Below are positions 1-10,700 of a DNA stretch of 64,000 bases, piece after piece (the stretch's first letter is position 1; each line of letters opens with the position of its first letter). The stretch is from Megachile rotundata. Taxonomy: Eukaryota; Arthropoda; Insecta; Hymenoptera; Megachilidae. The stretch covers positions 7,874,001 through 7,938,000 of the forward strand of contig NC_134988.1 in the NCBI RefSeq assembly GCF_050947335.1, given 5' to 3'. The position numbers and the translations under genes are program-made. The notes beneath the pieces are model-generated. The model was not told where the DNA came from and did not search any database. It worked only from the letters and a program-made list of their open reading frames with translations.

Positions 1-488
1 TAGGATGCCATAGAGAGCTCTTTTTCTATTTTAGTCCTTTTTTCATTGTATAAACATTGCAACCGTTTTATAATAGTTTTCTGACAAGGACAACGATATC
101 CAGGCTCCAGTACAGCCATAAACTCTTGAAATCCTATGCTGTCACAGAAAGAAATAGGCATCATATTTAACGAAATCATACGAGCAAGTGCTTGTGATAT
201 TTCTTCTTGTCGTTTTGGAGTGCATGTGTTCATTTTCTGCAGTTTTTTGCGAGGACAGGCTTCATTACTTCCCTGAGATTGTTCTGTTGCTGATTCATTA
301 GCATCAAAATCGAAAACTTCAATAGCTGCATTTGAAAATGTATCCCGATGTTTACCTCGCAGATGCTTCATAATAGCTGACGTTGATCTATTATAGGATA
401 ACATACTGTCACATAGAATGCACTTAACAAATTTTCCATCCTCTGATGGAATACTGTACATCCACACCAAACTTTTACGTGAAGCCAT
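1..488 (-). CDS. BED zinc-finger / hAT transposase-like protein, truncated by window edge
   Basis: An open frame reads leftward from an ATG at 488-486 and is still open at base 1, so about 162 N-terminal residues are visible. Near residues 23-46 it shows a BED-type finger: a C-x2-C pair (CILC) followed about 20 residues later by H-x4-H (HLRGKH). After it comes a linker rich in Ser, Glu and Lys, then a segment of the kind that precedes the hAT transposase core (ISQALARMIS, then LEPGYRCPCQ). BED fingers bind DNA and occur in hAT transposases and in host genes domesticated from them (ZBED family). Whether this is an active transposon, a relic or a domesticated gene cannot be decided, because the catalytic core and the other end lie outside the window. 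The start was chosen because the BED finger begins right after it and no in-frame ATG lies just upstream. Confidence 0.75.
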   Translation of the reverse strand, partial: MASRKSLVWMYSIPSEDGKFVKCILCDSMLSYNRSTSAIMKHLRGKHRDTFSNAAIEVFDFDANESATEQSQGSNEACPRKKLQKMNTCTPKRQEEISQALARMISLNMMPISFCDSIGFQEFMAVLEPGYRCPCQKTIIKRLQCLYNEKRTKIEKELSMAS

Positions 489-1202
489 TATTAATACAAA
501 CTAAATATGTACACAAATTTGTAACAGAAGTTGCAGCCAGGTTGTAACAAAACTTATTAAGAATCTAGAATCAGTAGAAATACTATAATCAAATTACAAA
601 ATAGGACAAATGCTAACATATACATATGTTTCAAAACGTAGACTTGAAAACATAAAAAAATAGCTCTTCTCGGGACTTGAACAAGTTTAGAAAATTCCCC
701 CGCCACTTATACTGGTCCTCCATGGCTAACTTTCGACTCCGTTGTTTATGTACACTGTGGATAAAAATATTTAAAAAGAGGGAAGAGACGATAACCTAAG
801 TAATAAGGCGCATGAAGGTATACTAAATAAAAGATCACTGGATATACACCTTCGATATACCATCATCGTAAAGACACATGCGCGTTACCCTTGGTTACGA
901 AATATCTGGCCATCTAGAATCACATGCGCAAATTAAATGATTCTCTTGTGCATAGTAATGAATTCGATTCTCATTGGGCGAGCGAAGCTCTTATACTAGA
1001 CTTTACAACTTCTTTGTCCGCATTTTTCTTTTGCACCACTCAACCAATTCTCGTCAAATTTTGCATGCACATGCGTATGAACATCCAGATGAACATAGAA
1101 AAAAAACATTTTAATCGGACTTGTCACGAACGAATAATCACCGAAAAAACTGATCCTAAAAAGTGACGGTCCGAACACGCATATAAGGAAAATAAAAAAA
1201 TG
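489..1202. other. Intergenic stretch left of the palindrome
   Basis: No convincing gene. The stretch at 960-1049 recurs with divergence at 2822-2902, on the other side of the palindrome; both end in the same CACCACTCAACCAATTC word. A short inverted match (GTCCGAACACG near 1169 against CGTGTTCGGAC near 1937) links this flank with the palindrome spacer. An 80-codon frame here has unremarkable composition and overlaps one on the opposite strand, so I do not call it. Confidence 0.5.
960..1049 (+). repeat. Left copy of a repeat flanking the palindrome
   Basis: About 90 bp resembling 2822-2902 in the same orientation, with conserved blocks TTTGTCC, TTTTCT and CACCACTCAACCAATTC. The two copies bracket the palindrome at a distance of roughly 150-300 bp. 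Confidence 0.6.
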
Positions 1203-2525
1203 AATATTTCGGCACTTTGTCGACGTAGTATGGTTCCTGAGGCATTTAGAAACAAATTTCTATTAGGGTTTGATGCGTTTTGATGCCTAATAAAGCCAGA
1301 AAATCAATTTTTGTCGAATTCGGTCCAAAACGGTACAGGTGGCGCCATCTAGCGGCGAGCGGTGGAACTACGAAAAACTAAAATTTCGATTTTCTCCGAA
1401 ATTAGGTAATTTTACGTATTTCTGAGGGTCAGAAATTGTTCTGTGACCTCTCTAGAATCTATATAATGCCACAAGAACCTCCTCAGAGCGCTAGAAAAGA
1501 AAATAGAAAAATAGTCCAAAACATGGACTAAAAAATTGGCGTCCATCTAGCGGTGAAAGTTGGAACTACAAAAATATAAAAATGCGATTTTCTCGAATAT
1601 TAGCGAACTTTGAGTACTTGTGAGGCTCAGAAAGTGTTATGTGATCGCATTAGAAGCAAAATAAAGCAATAAAAGTATCCTGAAAGCTTTAATAAAGAAA
1701 ATAAAAAAAATGTCATTTTATGGAGAAAATTTGTGGCGCCATCTAGCGGCGAAACCGCGAACTAAACTAAAAAACCGTGTTCTTTCGCGTTAAGGAAAAA
1801 TATAAAATGTAATATTTCGGAACTTTGACGACGTAGTATGATACCTTAAACATTTTAAAGCAACTTTTGTTTAATTAGTTATGCATTTTTTTGCCTATTA
1901 GGTTCAGCAACTCAATTTTTATTGGACCCCTTTCTGCGTGTTCGGACATACGGTTTTTCAGTTTAGTTCGCGGTTTCGCCGCTAGATGGCGCCACAAATT
2001 TTCTCCATAAAATGACATTTTTTTTATTTTCTTTATTAAAGCTTTCAGGATACTTTTATTGCTTTATTTTGCTTCTAATGCGATCACATAACACTTTCTG
2101 AGCCTCACAAGTACTCAAAGTTCGCTAATATTCGAGAAAATCGCATTTTTATATTTTTGTAGTTCCAACTTTCACCGCTAGATGGACGCCAATTTTTTAG
2201 TCCATGTTTTGGACTATTTTTCTATTTTCTTTTCTAGCGCTCTGAGGAGGTTCTTGTGGCATTATATAGATTCTAGAGAGGTCACAGAACAATTTCTGAC
2301 CCTCAGAAATACGTAAAATTACCTAATTTCGGAGAAAATCGAAATTTTAGTTTTTCGTAGTTCCACCGCTCGCCGCTAGATGGCGCCACCTGTACCGTTT
2401 TGGACCGAATTCGACAAAAATTGATTTTCTGGCTTTATTAGGCATCAAAACGCATCAAACCCTAATAGAAATTTGTTTCTAAATGCCTCAGGAACCATAC
2501 TACGTCGTCAAAGTGCCGAAATATT
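1203..2525. repeat. Large near-perfect inverted repeat with six CTCF-like motifs
   Basis: The left arm 1203-1778 is the reverse complement of the right arm 1950-2525. Paired positions always sum to 3728, so there is no insertion or deletion across 576 bp, and I saw only two mismatches (in the ACTTTG-CGACG word near the outer end and in the inner A-run). The spacer is 171 bp and begins with a diverged partial copy of the outer part of the arm. Within each arm the word GGCGCCATCTAGCGG (middle copy with an extra T) occurs at 1341, 1538 and 1735, spaced exactly 197 bp; mirror copies lie at 2373, 2175 and 1979. Read on the other strand it is CCGCTAGATGGCGCC, which fits the CTCF consensus. No ORF fits a transposase. 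It could be a foldback element, an inverted pair of tandem repeats, or a hairpin-RNA source. Confidence 0.93.
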
Positions 2526-3449
2526 GCACTTTGCATGTGCAGTAGAATTGACATAGGTGGCTCATGTACGTATCGCAATGCTGACACAAAATAATTAATT
2601 ACTCATTACCCGCACATTATTTATGAACTTTTATGCTCGAACCATGTAAATAATGCATTGCTGTCCATTCTTTAATCATAAAAGTTCATAAACTGTGCTC
2701 AGAAAGTGAGTAATTAACGATCTTGCATACTCATTGTCGTGTATATTCCTCCTACGCGCCGCCCGCGCAAGCCACGGAGTAATAATTACCGAAAAACCAT
2801 ATCCTCGTAGACTTTAATGCAAAATTGAATTTGCTCGCGCTTATGTACTTGACTTTTCAACTTTTTTGTCCACGCTTTTCTCTTGCACCACTCAACCAAT
2901 TCAACCGGATGACACGGTTGACTATTTTTGCTTTAGCGTGAAATTTACTCGCTCGCTCAACATTGTTAGGTTAGGCGCGGAGCGCCTAATCAAACAGACC
3001 TAGTAAAATATAAATACATATTGTCAGTGCATATATACAGCATCCAATTTTAAAGTAGACCAAGTAATCAAAATTGTTTCTCTCAATTTCTTTCCGATCT
3101 TAAATTAAAAATGTAGAATTATATAAAAAGTTTGCAAGTCAATGCAGATAAAAAAGAAAAATCTTTCTTAGAAAAGAAATCATTTCACAGTCCATGAGAA
3201 ATGAAATTATTGAATTTTTCAAATGTGTTAGGGCAGTTTAAGATTATCTGTATATAATGACTACATGTATATTTCCGGATGATGTATACTGTATGCATGG
3301 AAACTTATTACCCACAAATATTGTTGGCATCATTAAACGTCATTTAAAGTGAATAAAAATGATAAACACTTCGATTATTTCTAATCGATAATTAAATTGA
3401 TTTATTGAAACATTCACAGATTTATAAAATAATTTTGATTAATAATGCG
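2526..3449. other. Intergenic stretch before the RUN-PDZ-PTB gene
   Basis: AT-rich with no supported ORF. It holds the right copy of the flanking repeat (2822-2902) and a GTTAGGTTAGG word near 2967. The last few hundred bases are likely promoter and 5' leader of the next gene, though no core promoter motif is clear. Confidence 0.4.
2822..2902 (+). repeat. Right copy of the repeat flanking the palindrome
   Basis: Diverged direct copy of 960-1049, sharing its 3' word CACCACTCAACCAATTC. Confidence 0.6.
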
Positions 3450-6212
3450 ATGACGGTCTCAAATCCCCTTATCAAAGAATTAAAAGGTAATTATAAACAA
3501 GTTTCCTTTTTTAAAGGTTAAAAAAATGTTTTATTACGAAAGTGACAGTTAATAATCTTCCTTTCAGGAATGTTTATTAATATTTTCATTGTCCAAAGTT
3601 GAATAATCATTCATAACCGTTAGAAAAATAACATATATTTTTATGTATTTATATAATATTATTTTCTTTTTAGCAAAGTGTGTAAATAATTAATTAATAA
3701 ATTAATTAATTAAAGAAAAAGCTTACGTGGAATATAATGATATATGGTACAATTTTATGTAATCAAATTTGTTATAATATTAATATACTTTTAGGGTGGA
3801 CACGGAAATTAACAGAACATGGAAAAGAGATTGACGATGAAAATGAAGATCTGCCTGCCTTTTGTAAATGTTTAGAAAAATGTTTTCAAAAAGGCATACT
3901 ACTACGCTTAAGTACTTTAGGTTTTCCAAAGTTACCTGATGCTTGGTATTGGTTAGAAGAAATTACGGAGAAAAATTTTAGGTCTATAAAAAATAGTAAA
4001 TTATTTTCTGGAAAGAAACAGTTTATGATTTATTTCAACTTCTTTCCATTGTTTCGTAATTTGCACATTAAAATAAATAATATTTTATTTAAAAATACAT
4101 TCATATTAGGTCTGCCGTGAAGCTACATATAAAGCATGCAGTTAATACCTGCTTGCAGACTATGGTGAATGTACATGGTGAATAGTAGTTGAATTATTCA
4201 TAGTAGTTGAATGAATTTTGAATTACTAACTTAAACAGGGCTTATATTCCTAGCTTAAATCACTATCTTTAAAACTGTCAAATCATTATTCACTTGTAAT
4301 GTCTGTAATAAATTAATTAATTTAAAAACTGTCATTTTACATAATGCAAATTCTCAGCAAATACTTACTGCAGTTGTCACTGTTTCTAATCCATTTGTAC
4401 CATATGTAATAGTGGCAAACTTCAATGATTATAAAACAAATAGATCACGGCTGATCTAATACATATTTTATAGTTTTAAAAATTAAAATGATACTGTTTT
4501 AGTTCCTGCTGTACCTACTCCTTGGTAGTTGAACAAGTAAAACAATCTCCAAAAGTACATACAGCAACTGGACGTCTTAGACTTTTAATTAGAACATGTT
4601 TGATACGAAAGTGCCTTCATGTGCCAGTTGAAATGCTGGTATAACCAAATTATATTTCTTTAATTATTTGTTATTCTATATAAACTATGTTATTTATTAA
4701 TATACATATGTATTTTTATTTAAGTATATATGAAAAAAAAATGATTTTGAATACAAGATTTGTTATTAATACAACTATTAATCTAATAATTAATAGTTGT
4801 TATATACAAAACTTCATAGGTCAGAACACCATTAATGGCTATAAACTACTATGACAAAAACAGTATTCTGGGAGATGATATTCTGGGTGAAATATTTTTA
4901 TCAGTATTATTACAAAGTAGTAAACTAAATTTTAAATTAAATTTACGGAATTCAAGTTTTTTGGATGAATCTTGGGAATTACCTGAATGCTTATTTTTGG
5001 AATTAGTACCGTGTAAAAGTTTAGGCATTTCTGTGTGGTAAGAAACTTAAGTTATTGATACAAATTTTCTATTCTATATCTTTAATTAATATTATTTCAT
5101 TATTATAGTTTTATTAAAGGAAAAGCATTGGTAATTAATCTGGACAGAAATTCTGTAGCTGCTGAAGATGTAAGAAATATAATAATTATTTAAAGTTTTA
5201 CATAAACATGAAATAAAATCATGTATTTTAATAACAAAAATTTTCAATAATGCCTTTTAATATTTTTTTTCATATTATCTAAGGATAAAGTTGAGATTGG
5301 AGACATATTGGATGAAATAAATGGAAATGCTATAACGTCTAATACTAAAGGACAATTGCGTAAAATTATGAAAAAGTCTGTAGGCCAACCAGTATGCCTG
5401 CATATAATAAAAGTATGTATTTAATTCCATATATTTTTTAATTGAACTCTATAAAACAATAATTATGTAATGGATTTTCAGCACCGTAATAAAAAAACAA
5501 ATGAATTATACCTTCCAATTATACATCTCATAAGAAATTCAGGCATTGAAGGCTTAAAAAAAATTTTAAAAAGGTTTTGTTTAGAACAACATAACGAGGA
5601 ATCGAAAAACGAAACAATGAAATCAGAAAGTAAGGCATTAAATGCTGGATTTTCTGTTAAATATTGCGGTTCTATGTATATTGGTACACAAGGAGATGTT
5701 AAACAGATTGAAAGAGCAATTTTGCAAGTACTGAAGTCAGAAGAACTAAAATCAGTTCCTGTAAAGTTTGAATGCTTGGAAATTGGAATTAGAGTGACTC
5801 AAGATAGTGATGATAAAGTATGTAAATATAAATATTAATGGATACAACTGTATAACATAATTCTAAATTCTGGTTAAATGTTAGGTAATATGTAAACAAA
5901 GCTACATGGAAATCTCGTCCTGTGGTCGTACTAAAAACATTCCTCATTATTTTGCATTCATTGCAGGGTAATATAAATAATATAATATAGTATATCTTTA
6001 AGTATTTTTACTAATTTATTTATATTTAAAAGTCATAGAATAATCGGTAAAATTGTATTGAATATATTTTTAATTCAATTTTCAGAGATACTAATTGTAA
6101 TTTATCAACCAAATTCGAAGTGTATGTATTTTATAGTCAAAGTGAACATGATGTGCAAACTATATTACAAAGTTTGGGTCAAGGATTTCAACGTACCCAT
6201 TTTGCAGTATAA
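3450..6212 (+). CDS. RUN-PDZ-PTB domain protein (adaptor-like), spliced
   Basis: Proposed exons: 3450-3486, 3795-3981, 4110-4164, 4374-4405 (tentative), 4503-4638, 4820-5037, 5109-5169, 5284-5412, 5482-5817, 5885-5967, 6086-6212, giving about 466 residues. Phases join without a stop, and the total is divisible by three only if the small tentative exon is included. The N-terminal half resembles a RUN domain: it starts NPLIKELKGW, and TATGRLRLLIRT near the middle matches the Gly-Arg-x-Arg helix of RUN domains. A PDZ-like module follows (IGDILDEINGN, after a SLGISV strand). The C-terminal 150 residues look like a phosphotyrosine-binding (PTB/PID) fold, from FSVKYCGSMYIG to the final helix QTILQSLGQGFQ. 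RUN domains commonly bind Rab/Rap-type GTPases, and PDZ and PTB bind peptide tails, so a scaffold in trafficking or signalling is inferred. I do not recognise a named orthologue. Confidence 0.8.
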
Positions 6213-7746
6213 TTATCAAAAATCAGAATACCAGATTTAAAAAAGGTACTTTTTAATAATGGAAACGATATTTCATGATATGTACAAATTATCACGTGTT
6301 CCTAGAACGTTTCTATTCATAAATCTAGTTAATTATAAAATAAGCACATCCTTTATTTTATTCTACTATTCTAAAAAAAGAAATTGCGAGGAAAGCATAG
6401 CTTCATACACTAAAGTAAAAGTAATTTATATCACATACATTTCTTCCTACTAGTCATAATATATATATTAGTACATATTTTTTCGTGCATATGTAATTGT
6501 TTGTTAATATTGAATACTGATTGATATTTTGTCTTTCATTATATTAAAAAAAAATTGTCAAATGTAAATATAAATGTATCTATCAGACAATCAATTGTGC
6601 GTACAATTACAGAACATCTGATAATAAATGACTTTGAAATTCATGTATACTTTTATTTTTAAAATAATTATATACTTGAATAATTTTGTTATGCAATTGT
6701 TACGAAAATAATGTATTCCCTACTTTCGTTATTTTAAACCATTAGATTTACAAGAGGAATGTACGGCGTTCGAAATGTTAATTTGGTTCAACTTTAATAT
6801 AAATACGTCAGACTCATTACGGGAAGTAATAATTTTGCAAAATTATTGCATACATCTTTATGAAATGAGGAGAAAATGCACATTGAAAGTTTTGTTAATT
6901 TCTACCTGATTAAAAGTAGGAGAAAGAAAGTGTAAAAAGAGAAATGCATGATATATGATTTTAAAAGTTCAAACATTGAAAGATTTGAAATTTGTGTTTT
7001 CGAAAAGTTTTGAATTTCAGGAATTTGGACTTGTGAAAATATCAGGTTTTTTAAAATTTGGAAACTTGAGGATTTTAAAATTTCATTATTTGGAAATGTA
7101 GGAGTTTGAAAGTTAATAAACTTAACGGTAAAATTTATTTATTTAAGAATTTAAATCAATAACATTTCCTCAGTACTTTCTTACTATGCTAAAGAATTTT
7201 AGACACGAAATTATTTCAGAAAAATGCGCGCGCTGACTTTTCACGATAGTTCTAAAATATTCTATATTTTAAGCTAAATCGGTATTTCAAAGGTCGTGCG
7301 CGCCCCTTATTATTAATTTGCATTAATAAAAAAAAAGACGTATTAATTATTTATGCATCATATGCATATATGCGCACGTGTACGTATTTATATTTACGCG
7401 TCTCATATGTATGCAGCATACACCTCAACTATATACAACATTATTATGTAAATTTGCGCATCTGTAATGAGGCATTAAATGAAAACTATTTTGTCAGGAC
7501 ATACTTTGAAAGTTTGAAGTAACGTTCGAAAAGTAAACAATCTCGATTTGAAAAAAGTCGATAACAACTCGATCGGTGAGAAGCCAAGAGACATCTCGAA
7601 TCGGTCATTCTAAAGTTGGGGTTGGGGTCGGGTTCGGGGTCGGGAGTCAAGTTCCCTGCTTGCGACGTGCGCCATAACCGTTGCGCCGTGGAACCTTCTG
7701 TCAGCCGTCGTCGGCGAGGAGTGAGTACTCGGTGATCAGAGAAAAG
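6213..7746. other. 3' flank of RUN-PDZ-PTB gene and upstream region of UBE2O
   Basis: AT-rich, with short frames lacking coding character. A low-complexity tract of AAATTTGAAATTT-like words lies at about 6960-7130. The last 250 bp are GC-richer and hold the probable promoter and 5' leader of UBE2O, including a G-run cluster. Confidence 0.45.
7618..7644 (+). promoter_or_regulatory. Predicted G-quadruplex motif upstream of UBE2O
   Basis: Five G-runs of 3-4 bases (7618-7621, 7624-7627, 7630-7632, 7636-7639, 7642-7644) separated by loops of 2-3 bases satisfy the standard G3+N1-7 quadruplex pattern. It lies about 100 bp before the UBE2O ATG on the coding strand, so it could sit in the promoter or in the 5' UTR. 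Function is inferred only. Confidence 0.6.
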
Positions 7747-10700
7747 ATGGCTACGAACTTTGAGATACAATGTCAGTACTTTTACGAGGATGTCGTCTAC
7801 CGCGTGGACAAAAAAGGTAATATCATATTCGGGATCGTTATGGAAAATGACGATCCAGGTTTGTCCGAGCTAAGTTCTGACAGTGAAGAAAGTCCAAGAA
7901 GGAAAAAGGGCGAAATTCGCGCGGTCTGGCATCCCTCCGGTATCTCAGAATTGGTCAGCTCAAAGAAGGTAATGAAAATTTGATGTCTTAAAATAAGCAC
8001 ATCGTTCGTAAAAGGGACAATGTACAAAGTAATTTATGTTTACTGTTATTCCTTTTTTCTTATCGTATTTGTTTTTAATTTTATCTAAAGCGACACCTGT
8101 ATACGAACGATATTTGCAACTGTATATTAAATTCAAATTTGAATTCATTTCTGATGTAATAAGTTTGACCTCTTGTACTAAGGTTTTTCAACATTTTATT
8201 GTTTCATTTAGGTTCACTTAGCAGACAGAACACTGATGCCAGGAGATGTCGTACGTCGAATGATCAAGGGAAAAGATACACAAAGGGGATACTGCAGGGA
8301 TATCGAGCTTACTGCTTGTGTTCAAGTGATTGGTACTAAACAGGTTCTGACAAATATTAGGAGTGAAGATTTAGTACCTTTGGAAGTATGTAATGAAGCA
8401 TTTATAGTGTCAATTTTGAATAAAGTAACTCATATGCTATAATTAATAGTTTATGTTTATAGGAATTTCCAACAGATATAGCGGTTTGTATGGATTCATG
8501 GGTTGGTGGTATAAAAATGGCACATTTTAAATTATGGCTTACTACTCCTGATGGATCACGATGTGTTATAAATGGAATGGATTCGCGTGTGATGAGACAG
8601 TTAGAAGAGAAACGTGATAATGTAAGAATGAAATGTGAAGCATCAGATCCAGTGGAAAGTTCTGTTACTTTTTGTATACATAAACAAAATACTACAGTTT
8701 GATTGTAAAATAACCTAACTTACTATAGTTCAGTATAGATTATTTGACAGTTGCACTATAGCATTTTCTTACACTGTCACAAAAAATGACAGACCTTTCT
8801 GCAAAGCCAAATAACTAATTTCTCACAAATACAATGAAGTTTTTTTTAGGACAATGATTTTCCTCGATCTTTTGAATTTTATCCTGGTCAAAATTTATGG
8901 GGACCAGTTCAATGCCTGGAAGATGCACAGTGGATTACATGTACAAAAGAAATGAAAGCAAAAAGGAAAACTAAGCCACAAAAGATAACAAAAGTAATAA
9001 TAGAAAAGATAGAAATAGATTGGGTAGGAGTACATTGGCAATGTAGAGCGTATTCAAAGGATGGTGCTTGGTCTGATCAAGCTCAACCTAAATTTGTGGT
9101 TGAAGGAGAAAATTTAAAGAAACTAAAGTTATTAAATGTTTTTGAGTCTTCTACTGTGCAAGTGGGGGATCGCAATTTCTATGTGATTAAAGGTGATGAA
9201 AATATCATTACGCGAGAACAGTGGAGGAAGCAACAGAAAGACATTTTTCAAGTTCCTAAACATAGTCCAAAGAAAACACGTCCAAATATCAGTGTTACAA
9301 AACCAGTTGAAGATAAAAAAAAAGAAAAAGGTAGTGAACAGGCATTAGAAGAGAATGCTCAAAATAATATTAACAATTTACAAAATGTGAAAAGTAATAA
9401 CACCCTAATGCTTCCAGTACACAATCAAAATACTGAAAGCTCAGATGATTGGGACACAGAGGATACAGGCTCACAAAGTGATAGTGCTTCGGTAAGATGG
9501 TTTTTTGCTTTTAATTTCTTTATATCACATATTGAATTAATGAATAAATAATTTGTTTTAGGTGTCTAGTGGATGTTCAAGTATGTCATCTATGGGTAAA
9601 AAGAAAAAAGGCCCTGCTTTAATGACAAAAGTACTAAAGAAAAAAAAATTATGTAAAGCAAAGAAGAAAGTACCACCAGTTCCGCTTATTCCAGGGACTA
9701 AAATTGTTGTGGAGACATTATCTACAAACACAAAAGCTAATGTAGTATGGCAGGATGGCTCTGTAGAATTTGGTATTATAGAAATATTTTTAATTGTTTG
9801 CCTTTCTTCTAATATAAAATTTGTAACTTTCTTATTACGTTTATTTAGGTATTCCATCGACGCAACTGTACCCAATTCATCACTTAGATGACAAAGAATT
9901 CTTCCCAGGCGATTTTGTGGTCGATCAAAAAGAAGAGTCCAGAATTTATGGTGTAGTTCAAAGCGTGGATCACCAAGGCCGAACAGCTAAAATCAAGTGG
10001 TTCAAAACATATACTTCAAGTCAGAGCCCACAGTAAGTAATTATGTGTTTAATTAATATTAACGAAAATTAAAAATTAAATTATTAACTTCAATAAATTT
10101 GTTATAGACCAACTTTACTAGAAGAACGTGAAGTCAGTGTATACGATTTGAAAGATCATCCGGACTTTCAATATAGACCGGGTACATTGGTAATTCGAAT
10201 CGCTAATTTTGAAGGGGAGGATGCTGGATGCACTGCTGGCCAAGTGTTAGATAATTATCCAGAGGGACGAGTTAAAGTGTGGTGGGTCGATGGACATGTA
10301 AGTATGTGTTGGCCTCAAGATCTGTACAAAGTAGGTGAATATGACAGCGATGAAGGAGAGTTATGGGATGACGTGTCGTCCGACGCATCATGGGAAACAG
10401 AATTAGAAGATTGTTTTATCGCTGACACCGATGGCACCGAACAAACAGAACTAGAAAACATAAAGCCAAAATTAGCCGCTCACATTGAGAAAGCTCGTAT
10501 ATCGTTATCCAGATTGGAAGCGATCTTTACTCAGAATCCATCGCTTCAAACAACTGACGTTATGAGAAGATTATTGGAAGTCTACAAAGATTGTCGATAT
10601 ATGGATAAACTTATGGGTACTTCCTTTTTCCATGAGAGTCATTTCCAGGGACTTCTAGAAAGAGTTCGAGAACGCGGCCGAACAAATGTAGCGCAACGTA

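Noticed and set aside
924..1166. 80-codon plus-strand frame left of the palindrome
   Set aside because: Overlaps an antisense frame of similar size, lacks recognisable motifs and lies in a repeat-bearing flank.
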